A DNA stretch of 33,394 nt, from assembly GCA_013297825.1 (NCBI GenBank), contig JAAFIN010000021.1:1-33394 (forward strand). The letters are read 5' to 3'. A program made the translations under genes and the position numbers. Below, piece after piece: positions 9,101-16,074 of this stretch; position 1 is the first letter of the stretch, and the number at the start of each line of letters is the position of its first letter. The notes below the pieces were generated by a model. It had not been told where the DNA came from. It worked only from the letters and a program-made list of their open reading frames with translations, and did no database searches. The stretch comes from Cytophagales bacterium. Its GTDB lineage: Bacteria; Bacteroidota; Bacteroidia; Cytophagales; Microscillaceae.

Positions 9101-9563
9101 TCATTGCCCTTTCATCAATATTGACAATAACGGTGTCTTTGTCGCCAATAAAAAACCATTCAGGCAAAACCATATTCATTTTGCTGATATTGGAACGCAA
9201 AGAAAAATAAGATTGTACGTCCCAATTCACATAAAAACCAGCACGCACTTGTTTTTTCAAATCAGGGTGAGCGTGTTTGCGTTCTGTTTTTTTGGTTTCT
9301 TGGAGAAGTTCTTTTTTGGTTAAATGAAAATCTTTTGCGTGTTGATTGGCAATGTGAATAGGACTTTCAGGATTGATTAAACTTTTTAATTTTTCTTCAT
9401 TGCTAATTAGTCTTGGTAATTGTGCGGAAGATTTGAGATAAACTGACAACAACACAATAGAAATGCCTATGATGCTTGCCACAAAAGCAAAACGTAAAAA
9501 CCATAGAAATCTATGCCAACGTGTTGCGGTTTTGGTTTGGAAAATTTGAAATTCAGGTTTCAT
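6183..9563 (-). CDS. Trifunctional GH18-like / NodB deacetylase / GT2 polysaccharide synthase fusion
   Basis: A 1126-residue inner-membrane protein that probably makes and modifies an exported beta-linked amino-polysaccharide. A transmembrane helix at about 24-42 is followed by an extracytoplasmic GH18-type domain (about 105-405) with GVNIDFE at 210-216 (putative catalytic E216), MAYDEHF and ALWRLG. A NodB/CE4 deacetylase (about 487-680) follows with SFDDGPD (491-497), HTFTH (544-548, metal ligands), RPPY (582-585) and LLHDAGG (644-650). After membrane helices at about 709-740 comes a processive GT2 domain with VSIIVPAYNE (765-774), D850-A-D852, ED (941-942) and QRFRW (978-982), then more helices at about 1008-1102. 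In PNAG systems the synthase (PgaC) and deacetylase/hydrolase (PgaB) are separate; here both activities are in one chain. An outer-membrane barrel gene precedes it by 67 bases. The product is inferred, not shown. Confidence 0.92.
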   Translation of the reverse strand: MKPEFQIFQTKTATRWHRFLWFLRFAFVASIIGISIVLLSVYLKSSAQLPRLISNEEKLKSLINPESPIHIANQHAKDFHLTKKELLQETKKTERKHAHPDLKKQVRAGFYVNWDVQSYFSLRSNISKMNMVLPEWFFIGDKDTVIVNIDERAMKFLREYPNVKVVPMISNFFNGGWNGKNVERIIASAELRTKFIQSVLRNLKKYKLNGVNIDFEAMEGETVTGDLIDFQVELYETLHAEGFLVTQDIAPFNTDYDLKDLQKYNDYLFVMAYDEHFAQSKAGTVAGHKWVEKVIEDIVKQVPEEKIVLCIAGYGYDWGEKSVGNSITFQRAIAVAKENKAQIKYDNTHYNLHYDYIDADKKKHQVFFCDAGSNFNAMRSASDYGLSGVALWRLGSEDPRLWEFFNWDMSLEDLQKRNIDTQKLDHIPENNHFDFIGEGEVLDIVTSFKKGKIDVEIEPKEILISEQKYQELPTNYVIRKYAKGNKQVVLSFDDGPDERYTPAILDILKKEKVPAVFFVVGINAEHNLPLLRRIYDEGFEIGNHTFTHPNLAEVSESRALLELNATRRLIECVIGRTTLLFRPPYNADSQPETMDEIKPIEISKKDNYYTIGESIDPLDWQKGITAKQILDRIKAQEDNGSIILLHDAGGDRSETVKALPQIIKYYKEKGYEFTTVAKLMGKTKDEVMPRVKQGSEYYLAYANWLVAFTIYEIEYYLFAFFFLAIILSFGKVLLLALLVLKEKIMMLYKKPISQNNSQNYTPKSVSIIVPAYNEEVNIVRSLENLLMSDYPNFEILFVDDGSKDNTLQIVQNHFANNPKITILTKINGGKASALNFGIAQTKGEILVCIDADTQLKNDAVSELLKCFEDEKIGAVAGNVRVGNEVNLLTNWQSIEYITSQNFDRRAFAQVNAITVIPGAIGAFKKEALVLSGGFTTDTLAEDCDLTLRILRQGYQVTYNNHAIAMTESPETLKMFIKQRFRWGFGILQCLWKHKTAFFGMKNKGLSWFALPCMLIFQFILPLFAPIADALMLSSLFFAFSGMGEVSTILTHYVAFILIDFCIALLAFTYEHAHYSKLWLLIPQRFIYRFLMYFVLMKVFLRAVKGELVGWGILKRTGNVKVQTSKI

Positions 9564-9591
9564 ATATTTTTTTAGTTAAGACTGTTTAAAG

Positions 9592-9616
9592 CTTGGAGGG
9601 TTTGAAACCCTCCAAG
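9592..9616. repeat. Perfect hairpin between the barrel and synthase genes
   Basis: CTTGGAGGGTT pairs with AACCCTCCAAG around a short TGA loop. There is no good T-run in either direction, so it may be an mRNA-stabilising or processing hairpin rather than a terminator. It resembles the TTTGAAA-centred hairpin at 2998-3030. Confidence 0.6.
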
Positions 9617-9630
9617 CGTTGGGCGTTTCG

Positions 9631-10593
9631 TTATTTTTGAGGAATTTTATAAGTCAGATTCATATTAAAATAAAAAAAATTCTGCGAACTTTCATCTGCA
9701 TTGGTATTCATTGGCAGACTATAATTGAAACTTGGCGTGATTTCAAAATATTTGGTTTGGTAGGCAATAGGCAAAGAAAAATTATAGCCCATTATCCCAA
9801 AAAAGTTTTCTTCTTGGCTATTAGCATAATTAAAATTTTTACTAAATGGAAATACATTTTCATTGCCCAACATTGCTACCACAGCAGGCGAAAAAACGAT
9901 TTTTCTCGCCCCCAATACACGCCTAAACTCAAAATCTTTAGAAAATCCAAGATTGATTTGATAAGATTTTTGATTGCCAAACATATAATATGTGGAAGCA
10001 TTTAAGTTTAAAAAATCAAAAAAGTTATAACTCAAATCCAAAGCAAGAAAATTATTCATTGCATTTTTTTCAGCATTTGTGCCATTTCTCAAAAACCAAT
10101 GTTCGTAAGAAATACCAAAATATAATTTGTCATTGAAAAGCATTTTTTCATAACTTATGCCCAAACTCGTTTGTGTGAGGTGTTTTGTCATTGCTTGATA
10201 AGTCGTGGTTGTAGTGTCATATTTGACCACGCCCAAGTGCCTACGAGGCGTTGTACGCTTTACAGTCGTTGCTGTGGTTACATTATTACTAAAACTCCCC
10301 CAATAATTTGCACTTGCATAAAGCGAAAGCCCAAAATTAAATTTGTAGGTAATTTGTGGCGTAAAACCATTGTAACCATAATTTCTCGCTCTGTAATTGA
10401 CATTATTCATATATCCAAGTTGGAGAATAATTTGGTCTTTTGTGTCCATTTGAGCGTCTTCGTGGTCTTGAATACTATCCAAAACCTCTTTTTGATGAAT
10501 TTTGATGCTATACAAATATTCTTTGGTTTGGGCAAAAAGTGTATTTTTTGAGAAAAATGTAAAAAATAAAAGGAATACAACAAGATTTTTCAT
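9631..10593 (-). CDS. Predicted outer-membrane beta-barrel protein
   Basis: A 320-residue protein with a signal peptide (MKNLVVFLLFFTFFSKNTLFAQ, cleaved near residue 22). From about residue 55 to the end it shows alternating polar/aromatic strands typical of a barrel, such as ITYKFNFGLSLYASANYWG, LYFGISYEHWFL and NFFYFNMNLTYKI. I do not recognise the exact family. It precedes the GH18-CE4-GT2 synthase on the same strand, with a 67-base gap holding a hairpin that lacks a T-tract. The two may therefore be co-transcribed, and a role as the outer-membrane port for the polysaccharide is plausible. There is no TPR region like that of PgaA, so that role is only inferred. Confidence 0.75.
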   Translation of the reverse strand: MKNLVVFLLFFTFFSKNTLFAQTKEYLYSIKIHQKEVLDSIQDHEDAQMDTKDQIILQLGYMNNVNYRARNYGYNGFTPQITYKFNFGLSLYASANYWGSFSNNVTTATTVKRTTPRRHLGVVKYDTTTTTYQAMTKHLTQTSLGISYEKMLFNDKLYFGISYEHWFLRNGTNAEKNAMNNFLALDLSYNFFDFLNLNASTYYMFGNQKSYQINLGFSKDFEFRRVLGARKIVFSPAVVAMLGNENVFPFSKNFNYANSQEENFFGIMGYNFSLPIAYQTKYFEITPSFNYSLPMNTNADESSQNFFYFNMNLTYKIPQK

Positions 10594-10965
10594 AAATTTT
10601 TTAATAGTATTTAGTCAAGTTTAATATTTAGATTGTCAAAATTAAAAATAGTTTAATTTAAAATTAAATATTTTTTTAGATTTTATTAAAAATTTATTAT
10701 AAAAAATCAAACTATATAATTGTATTTATTTTAAAAATAAAAAAAGGTCTGAATACACATTCAGACCTTTTTTACAAACAGAATAAATATTTTTTTAGTA
10801 TTGTATTAAAATTAAAAAATTAAAAGAAATTTCGTTATTTCTTGTAATTTTATCAGTTTTTTATTTACTTAGCTTTTTATTTAACATAAAAATAACCAAG
10901 TTTATTGTTTTTTTAAGAAACATACTTGTTTTTTAAGGCACTTTTTCCATCATCACATTTTTGTT
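10594..10965. other. Divergent intergenic region, very AT-rich, with an isolated hairpin
   Basis: This 372-bp gap separates the minus-strand barrel gene from the plus-strand DUF5686 gene and should hold both promoters. I could not assign a convincing TAnnTTTG box with its partner. The only clear structure is the terminator-like hairpin at 10741-10772. No open frame of note is visible. Confidence 0.6.
10741..10772. terminator. Orphan terminator-like hairpin in a divergent promoter region
   Basis: AAAAAGGTCTGAAT (10741-10754) and ATTCAGACCTTTTT (10759-10772) form a perfect 14-bp stem with the loop ACAC, flanked by A and T runs, so it could terminate in either direction. No gene ends here: the flanking genes point away from it on both sides. 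Confidence 0.65.
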
Positions 10966-13521
10966 ATGAATAATCTTTTTAATTTTTTGAAATTTAATGT
11001 TTTTATAATTTTATTTATTTTTTTGTTTTCTTATTCAAAAAATTCATACGCACAATTTACCATAAAAGGCAAAGTAACTGATGCGAGCAACAATGAAGCA
11101 CTTTTGGGTGGTGAGGTTTTTGTAAAAGGCAAAAAAACGCTGGGAGCTGTTACAGATTTTGATGGATATTTTACCATTACAGGCGTAACCGCACAAGAAC
11201 TCAATGATAGTATTACTGTGTTATTTTCAGGTTATATCAGCAAAATAAAACCTATCAAAACTTTGCAAAAAGACAAAGACCCAAATATTTTTTTGTGTAA
11301 TTTTCAACTTGATGAAGAAAGTGAAAAAAAAGATGTGGTTGAGATAAAGGTAGGAGAGGACAAAGCATATCCTATTATGCGTAAAGTGCTTGCTAACAAA
11401 GACAAACACGACAAACGCAAATTATCACAATACGAATATGAAAGTTATGTAAAAATGGAAATTGATATGGACAATATCACCGAAAGTTTTTCTAAAAGAA
11501 AAGTTGTAAAACAAATCAAAGGAGCAATGGACAGTTTGGGCGGATTGACCAATGAAGAAGGAAAACCACTCATTCCGCTTTTCATTTCTGAAACTATTTC
11601 AAAATTTTATTACCAAAAAAGCCCAGAACGTAAAAAAGAGGTGGTAATGAAAACCAAAATTGAAGGGGTTGGTTTTGGTGATGATTCGCCTGTTACCCAA
11701 ATATTAGGGGCATCTTTCCAAGAATATAATTTTTATCAAAATTGGATGAAAGTTTTGGGAAAAGATTTTGTTTCGCCTTTGGCTAATAGTTGGAAATCAC
11801 ATTACAATTATTATTTGGCGGACAGTATGGCAAATTTGGCAGGAAAAAGGTGTTATTTGATAGAAGTAGAACCACGCAGAAGTGCTGATTTGGCTTTTAC
11901 AGGAAATATTTGGATTGATTATGAAACTTTTGCACTTCGTCAAATTGATGTTGCGATTACCAAAGATGCAAATATTAACTTTATAGAAAAACTCAAAATA
12001 CAGCAAGAGCTTGCACCTACCACAGCAAGTGCGTGGATGCCTGTAAAAACAAGGGTTTTGGTGGATATTGCAGAACTTACCAAAAAATCAGCAGGTTTTT
12101 TAGCTAAATTTTATGTTTCTAATAAAAAAATTGAATTGGATAAAACCCATCCGCTTAAATTTTTTAGAGATGCTATAGAAATGGACGCTAATTCAAAAAA
12201 TTATGACAAAGATTATTGGCTTACTGCACGCCACGATTCGCTTACTTCGTCAGAAATCAAAACGTATGCTATCATTGATACCATCAAACAAATTCCTTTG
12301 ATAAAAACCTACACCGAAATCATCAAAATAGTAAGTTCAGGATATAAAACCGTTGGAAAAGTTGATTTTGGTAATTTAGCATTTACATACGCTTTCAATG
12401 ATATAGAAGGACACCGTTATAGATTTGGTATGCGTACCAATGATAAATTTAGCAGATGGTTTGAATTTTCAGGTTATGGGGCTTATGGGGTGGCAGACAA
12501 AAGGTTTAAATATAGCGGACAAATGCGTTTTTTGCCTTCACGTAAGATATGGACAGAAATAATTTTGGGTAGAAATGAAGATATTATGCAAATAGCCAAT
12601 AATACAGATGCTTTGGCAAGTTCAGGGGCATTTTTGGCGTCATTAAATTTTGGGAATGTAAGCCAAAGAAGTCCATTTTTTAGGAAAGAAAATTTTATGG
12701 CAGTACAAACCGATTTCTTTAAAGGTTTTACACAATCCGTAAAATTTAGGCACAGGGAATATTCACAAATTGGAAAACATTTTGCATTTCTTTCTGACCC
12801 AAATGACCTTACATCTATTGATAATAATTTTACAACTTCTGAAATAATATTTGAAACACGCATCGCAAAGCAAGAAACTTTTTATTATGCAGGGAATTAT
12901 CGTAGAAGTATGGGAACAGCCAAATTGCCTATTATGACATTTCGCTACACAATGGGTATAAAAGGGTTGTTCAATAGCGATTTTCATTATGAAAAATTTT
13001 CTTTGGCATTTGACCAAAGTGTTAATTTGGGGTCATTGGGACGTAGTTATTACTCACTTACAGGTTCTTACACACCTTCCAAATTGCCTTATCCACTTTT
13101 GGAGGTTCATGTGGGAAATAGAGGTGTATTCTACAATTTTTATGGATATGGCTTGATGAATTTCTTGGAATTTGCGAGTGATAGACACGTTTCTTTGAAT
13201 TTAGAACATAATTTTAAGGGATTATTTTTTAATAGTATTCCTTATGTCAGAAAATGGAAATTACGTACTTTTGTTGCAGCAAATGTTCTTTGGGGAAATT
13301 TAAGAGATGAAAATAGAAATTTTGTTCCGCTTACTGACCAATTTGGTAATACAATGGTGCAACCAAAAGGATTAGGTGAAACACCATATGTAGAGCTTGG
13401 ATATGGAATTAGCAATATTTTTAAATTTTTTAGGGTAACATTCTTACACAGAACCACTTACCTTGATGAACCAAATATTCGTAAATTTGGGGTATTTTTC
13501 TCTGCGAGATTTGATTTGTAA
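10966..13521 (+). CDS. DUF5686 / carboxypeptidase-like regulatory domain outer-membrane protein
   Basis: An 851-residue protein of a family common in Bacteroidota. A signal peptide spans residues 1-29 (cleavage near SYAQ). Residues about 31-115 are a CarboxypepD_reg-like beta-sandwich (FTIKGKVTDASNNEALLGGEVF ... TDFDGYFTITGV), as found at the N-terminus of TonB-dependent receptors. The remainder, from about 125, matches the DUF5686 layout, with a periplasmic part followed by a C-terminal beta-barrel rich in aromatic strands and ending GVFFSARFDL with a terminal aromatic-leucine pair. The molecular function is not established for the family. No TonB plug is visible. It is transcribed alone, preceded by a long AT-rich leader and followed by a strong terminator. 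Confidence 0.9.
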   Translation: MNNLFNFLKFNVFIILFIFLFSYSKNSYAQFTIKGKVTDASNNEALLGGEVFVKGKKTLGAVTDFDGYFTITGVTAQELNDSITVLFSGYISKIKPIKTLQKDKDPNIFLCNFQLDEESEKKDVVEIKVGEDKAYPIMRKVLANKDKHDKRKLSQYEYESYVKMEIDMDNITESFSKRKVVKQIKGAMDSLGGLTNEEGKPLIPLFISETISKFYYQKSPERKKEVVMKTKIEGVGFGDDSPVTQILGASFQEYNFYQNWMKVLGKDFVSPLANSWKSHYNYYLADSMANLAGKRCYLIEVEPRRSADLAFTGNIWIDYETFALRQIDVAITKDANINFIEKLKIQQELAPTTASAWMPVKTRVLVDIAELTKKSAGFLAKFYVSNKKIELDKTHPLKFFRDAIEMDANSKNYDKDYWLTARHDSLTSSEIKTYAIIDTIKQIPLIKTYTEIIKIVSSGYKTVGKVDFGNLAFTYAFNDIEGHRYRFGMRTNDKFSRWFEFSGYGAYGVADKRFKYSGQMRFLPSRKIWTEIILGRNEDIMQIANNTDALASSGAFLASLNFGNVSQRSPFFRKENFMAVQTDFFKGFTQSVKFRHREYSQIGKHFAFLSDPNDLTSIDNNFTTSEIIFETRIAKQETFYYAGNYRRSMGTAKLPIMTFRYTMGIKGLFNSDFHYEKFSLAFDQSVNLGSLGRSYYSLTGSYTPSKLPYPLLEVHVGNRGVFYNFYGYGLMNFLEFASDRHVSLNLEHNFKGLFFNSIPYVRKWKLRTFVAANVLWGNLRDENRNFVPLTDQFGNTMVQPKGLGETPYVELGYGISNIFKFFRVTFLHRTTYLDEPNIRKFGVFFSARFDL

Positions 13522-13614
13522 AAAGAAGCCCTCTAACCCCCAAAGGGGAAATAAATACAAGGGGCAAAAGTTCAATTTTCTTTGTACTTGTCAATTATCA
13601 CACAATTAAAAAAT

Positions 13615-13661
13615 AAAAACAGCCAAATTCCTTAGAAATACTAAGAAATTTGGCTGTTTTT
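13615..13661. terminator. Bidirectional terminator between the DUF5686 gene and lysS
   Basis: A 21-bp stem: 13615-13635 (starting AAAAACAGCCAAATT) pairs with 13641-13661 (ending AATTTGGCTGTTTTT), loop AAATA, with one G-U position. The stem uses the same AACAGCC/GGCTGTT word as the heptad elements. It serves the plus-strand gene and possibly lysS read-through. Confidence 0.75.
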
Positions 13662-13724
13662 ATTTGTCATTTAATATTAAAAAATGCTTAGGAATAGGAA
13701 ATAAATAAAATACGACTTTGGTAA

Positions 13725-13783
13725 TTTTTCAAAAAAGTGGTCAGACCTTCGTAAACTACGGTACAGACCATTTTTTTGAAAAA
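13725..13783. repeat. Imperfect 18-bp inverted repeat with a structured centre
   Basis: TTTTTCAAAAAAGTGGTC (13725-13742) and GACCATTTTTTTGAAAAA (13766-13783) match at 17 of 18 positions. The 23-base centre (ACCTTCGTAAACTACGGT within it) is itself partly palindromic. It could be a small mobile hairpin element or a second terminator for the convergent genes. Confidence 0.55.
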
Positions 13784-13875
13784 TGTTTAACAACAAATTA
13801 GTAAGTTATTTAATTTTCGTTCCTTAAAAGCGTTCCTATTTTATTTTAATTATTTAAAAAATAATTCCTAATAAA

Positions 13876-13917
13876 AATCCTGTTAATCTTTAAATCCTGA
13901 AAATCCTGCTCTCATTT
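13876..13917 (+). repeat. AATCCTG outer module beside the lysS heptad element
   Basis: AATCCTGTTAATCTTTAAAT followed by CCTGAAAATCCTGCTCTCATTT leads directly into the GGCTGTTTCAT core at 13918. The same module precedes the core at hisH (about 20999-21042) and, in reverse complement, follows the core after yidC (from 23881). Confidence 0.7.
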
Positions 13918-13948
13918 GGCTGTTTCATTCATAATTTTTAATTCATAA
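13918..13948 (-). repeat. Heptad element directly downstream of lysS
   Basis: On the lysS strand, the stop is followed by units ATGAATT, AAAAATT, ATGAATG and then AAACAGCC. The core lies away from the gene (GGCTGTTTCAT at 13918-13928 on the plus strand). Confidence 0.75.
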
Positions 13949-15682
13949 TTAAGAATTTATCCACCCTTCTATTTCTTCTTTTGTAGGAAGTTTTACTTGG
14001 TCAAGTTTTAATTTTTTACGCATTCCACCCATATCACCAAAAAGTTTGTTAGGATTTACCTTTTTAAGTTCTGCAATGGTCATAATATTTAGTTTTTGTA
14101 GAATAGGAATTAATTCCTCTCTTACACCAATCGTCAAATAATCTTCGGTTTTTGCCATTTCAATTATTTTTTCTGGACGCATTTGTGGAAAAAATAATAC
14201 ATCTTGAATTGAACTTTGGTTTGTGAAAAGCATTGTAATTCTATCCATTCCAAAACCAATTCCTGATGTGGGAGGCATACCATATTCCAAAGCCCTTAGA
14301 AAATCTTGGTCAATAAACATTGCTTCATCATCACCTCTCGCTTGTAATTTCATTTGTTCCTCAAACCTTTCCCTTTGGTCTATTGGGTCGTTTAATTCTG
14401 AATATGCGTTGCAAATTTCTTTTCCATTCACAATTAACTCAAATCTTTCAGTTAGTCCAGCTTTTGAGCGGTGTTTTTTGGTAAGAGGCGACATTTCCAC
14501 AGGATAATCTGTAATAAATGTAGGTTGGATAAGGTGATGTTCGCAGGTTTCTCCGAAAATTTCATCAATCAATTTGCCTTTTCCAGCGTGTGCAGGCACA
14601 TCTATTTTAAGATTTTTGCAAACTTCACGTAATTCTTCCTCGTTTTTTTGGCTAATATCAATGCCTGTATATTTTTCAATTGCCTCGTACATTGTGAGGC
14701 GTTGAAAAGGTGCTTTGAATGAAATTGTTTTTTCGCCAACTTGTACGTCAGTTGTTTTATACAAATCCATTGCAATTTTTTGCAAAAGATTTTCTGTAAA
14801 TTCTGCCATCCAAATGTAATCTTTGTACGCCACATAAAGCTCCAAAACCGTAAATTCAGGGTTGTGGGTTCTGTCCATTCCTTCATTTCTAAAATCCTTT
14901 GCAAACTCATAAACGCCCTCAAAACCACCTACAATGAGCCTTTTGAGATACAATTCATTTGCAATACGCATATAAAGCGGTATGTCCAAAGCGTTGTGAT
15001 GGGTAATAAATGGGCGAGCAGTTGCACCGCCTGGAATTGCCTGCAAAATAGGTGTTTCTACCTCCAAATATTCAAAACTATTCAAATAATCACGCACAGA
15101 TTGAAATATTTTTGTGCGTTTTAAAAATACATCTTTTACTTTTGGATTAACGACTAAATCCACATAACGCCTGCGATACTTAAATTCTGGGTCTGTAACT
15201 TCATCATAAGAAACACCATTTTCATCAGTTTTTACGATAGGAAGTGCTTTTAGTGATTTAGCAAGCAGATTAATTTCTGTAACGTGAATACTTATTTCGC
15301 CTACTTGTGTCTGAAAAACATAACCTTTTATGCCCACAAAATCGCCAATATCCAATAATTTTTTAAAAAAGGTATTGTAATATTCTTTGTTTTCAGAAGG
15401 ACAAAGGTCATCACGCCTTACATAAATTTGTATGCGACCTGTACTGTCTTGTAATTCTGCAAAAGACGCACTTCCTTGTATGCGAAAACTCATCAAACGC
15501 CCTGCAAGTTGGACAATATTGTTGGTATCAGGAGGCGTGCCAGGCACAAAATTCTTTTTTATGTCCTTAGTATAAGCATTTACAGGGTATAATTCAGCAG
15601 GATAAGGTTCAATGCCCATTTGTCGGATTTGCGTGAGTTTTTCTCTACGCAAAATTTCCTGTTCGTTAAGAATTGCTTGCAT
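13949..15682 (-). CDS. lysS: Lysyl-tRNA synthetase, class II
   Basis: A 577-residue cytoplasmic enzyme that charges tRNA-Lys with lysine using ATP. Residues about 55-140 are the anticodon-binding OB-fold (VQLAGRLMSFRIQGSASFAEL). The class II core follows with a motif 1 region near 195-215 (YLEVETPILQAIPGGATARPF), motif 2 at FRNEGMDRTHNPEFT (264-278) and motif 3 at GIGFGMDR (474-481). About 70 extra C-terminal residues (505-577) include a helix-hairpin-helix-like stretch (LIPILQKLNIMTIAELKKVN), so it is longer than the ~505-residue E. coli enzyme; I believe such extensions occur in Bacteroidota. A TACTTTTGC promoter box lies about 115 bases upstream of the start. Confidence 0.97.
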   Translation of the reverse strand: MQAILNEQEILRREKLTQIRQMGIEPYPAELYPVNAYTKDIKKNFVPGTPPDTNNIVQLAGRLMSFRIQGSASFAELQDSTGRIQIYVRRDDLCPSENKEYYNTFFKKLLDIGDFVGIKGYVFQTQVGEISIHVTEINLLAKSLKALPIVKTDENGVSYDEVTDPEFKYRRRYVDLVVNPKVKDVFLKRTKIFQSVRDYLNSFEYLEVETPILQAIPGGATARPFITHHNALDIPLYMRIANELYLKRLIVGGFEGVYEFAKDFRNEGMDRTHNPEFTVLELYVAYKDYIWMAEFTENLLQKIAMDLYKTTDVQVGEKTISFKAPFQRLTMYEAIEKYTGIDISQKNEEELREVCKNLKIDVPAHAGKGKLIDEIFGETCEHHLIQPTFITDYPVEMSPLTKKHRSKAGLTERFELIVNGKEICNAYSELNDPIDQRERFEEQMKLQARGDDEAMFIDQDFLRALEYGMPPTSGIGFGMDRITMLFTNQSSIQDVLFFPQMRPEKIIEMAKTEDYLTIGVREELIPILQKLNIMTIAELKKVNPNKLFGDMGGMRKKLKLDQVKLPTKEEIEGWINS

Positions 15683-15796
15683 AATAATAAGGAAATAATC
15701 AACACATCTTACAAAAATCGTAAAAAAAGAAGATGTATTTTTTGGATAAATTAAATTTTTTAAATAATAAAATTAAAATTTAGATTTTTTGTAAAT

Positions 15797-15805
15797 GCAA
15801 AAGTA
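15797..15805 (-). promoter_or_regulatory. Bacteroidota-type -7 promoter box for lysS
   Basis: TACTTTTGC on the minus strand matches the TAnnTTTG(C) consensus of the Bacteroidota housekeeping sigma factor. It lies about 115 bases before the lysS ATG. I do not see a clear TTG at the usual upstream spacing, so this is a partial match. Confidence 0.45.
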
Positions 15806-15900
15806 CAAAAAAAACACTGTTTTTTTAATTATCGTAAATTTTTTTTTAGTAAAAATGTTGGTTTTCTGATAATTTTTATGGAAAAAGGAAAAAAATAGTT

Positions 15901-15966
15901 GTGTCATTCCATAGTAATATAGCTGTTTCCTACACAAAAACAGCCAGATTGCTACGCAATGACAAC
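15901..15966. repeat. Inverted pair of GTCATT...GCTGTTT dispersed repeats
   Basis: The left arm begins GTGTCATTCCATAGTAATAT and runs into AGCTGTTT. The right arm, read on the minus strand, begins GTTGTCATTGCGTAGCAATC and runs into TGGCTGTTT. The arms face each other and can fold imperfectly. A third copy (GTCATTCTGAAAGAATCTGG, then CTGTTT) stands alone at 32141-32167. Confidence 0.65.
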
Positions 15967-15992
15967 TAAATATAAGGAAACAAAATATGTCT

Positions 15993-16074
15993 TGAATTTG
16001 AACCTTTGAACTTTTGAACTTCTTAAACTTTTGAACTTCTTAAACTTTTGAACTTTTGAACTTTTGAACTTTTT
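15993..16074 (-). repeat. Short tandem array at the GH3 gene stop (AAGTTCAA units)
   Basis: Repeats of AACTTTTG and AACTTCTTA on the plus strand (AAGTTCAAAAGTT on the gene strand) run right up to the stop codon of the GH3 gene. They resemble the AAGGTTTAAAGTTC array at the gltX stop in composition and orientation. The unit here is 8-9 bp rather than 7. Confidence 0.7.

Larger units (their letters stand above)
13522..13948. other. Convergent intergenic region packed with inverted and dispersed repeats
   Basis: The gap between the DUF5686 gene and the end of lysS holds a CCCC-AAA-GGGG mini-hairpin near 13540, the terminator at 13615-13661, a long imperfect inverted repeat at 13725-13783, an AATCCTG repeat block at about 13876-13917, and the heptad element at 13918-13948. 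I see no gene in it. Confidence 0.75.
15683..16072. other. Intergenic region with lysS promoter, inverted repeat and GH3-side array
   Basis: This 390-bp stretch lies between the lysS start and the GH3 stop, both on the minus strand. It contains a TAnnTTTGC box for lysS at 15797-15805, an inverted pair of GTCATT...GCTGTTT repeats at 15901-15966, and the short tandem array at 15993-16074. No gene is visible. Confidence 0.7.

Noticed and set aside
9619-10005. 128-codon open frame opposite the barrel gene
   Set aside because: The opposite strand encodes a signal peptide and continuous barrel strands. This frame has no plausible protein character and ends inside the gene.
14741-15124. 127-codon open frame opposite lysS
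   Set aside because: It is antisense to the conserved catalytic core of LysS, so it cannot be constrained as an independent gene.
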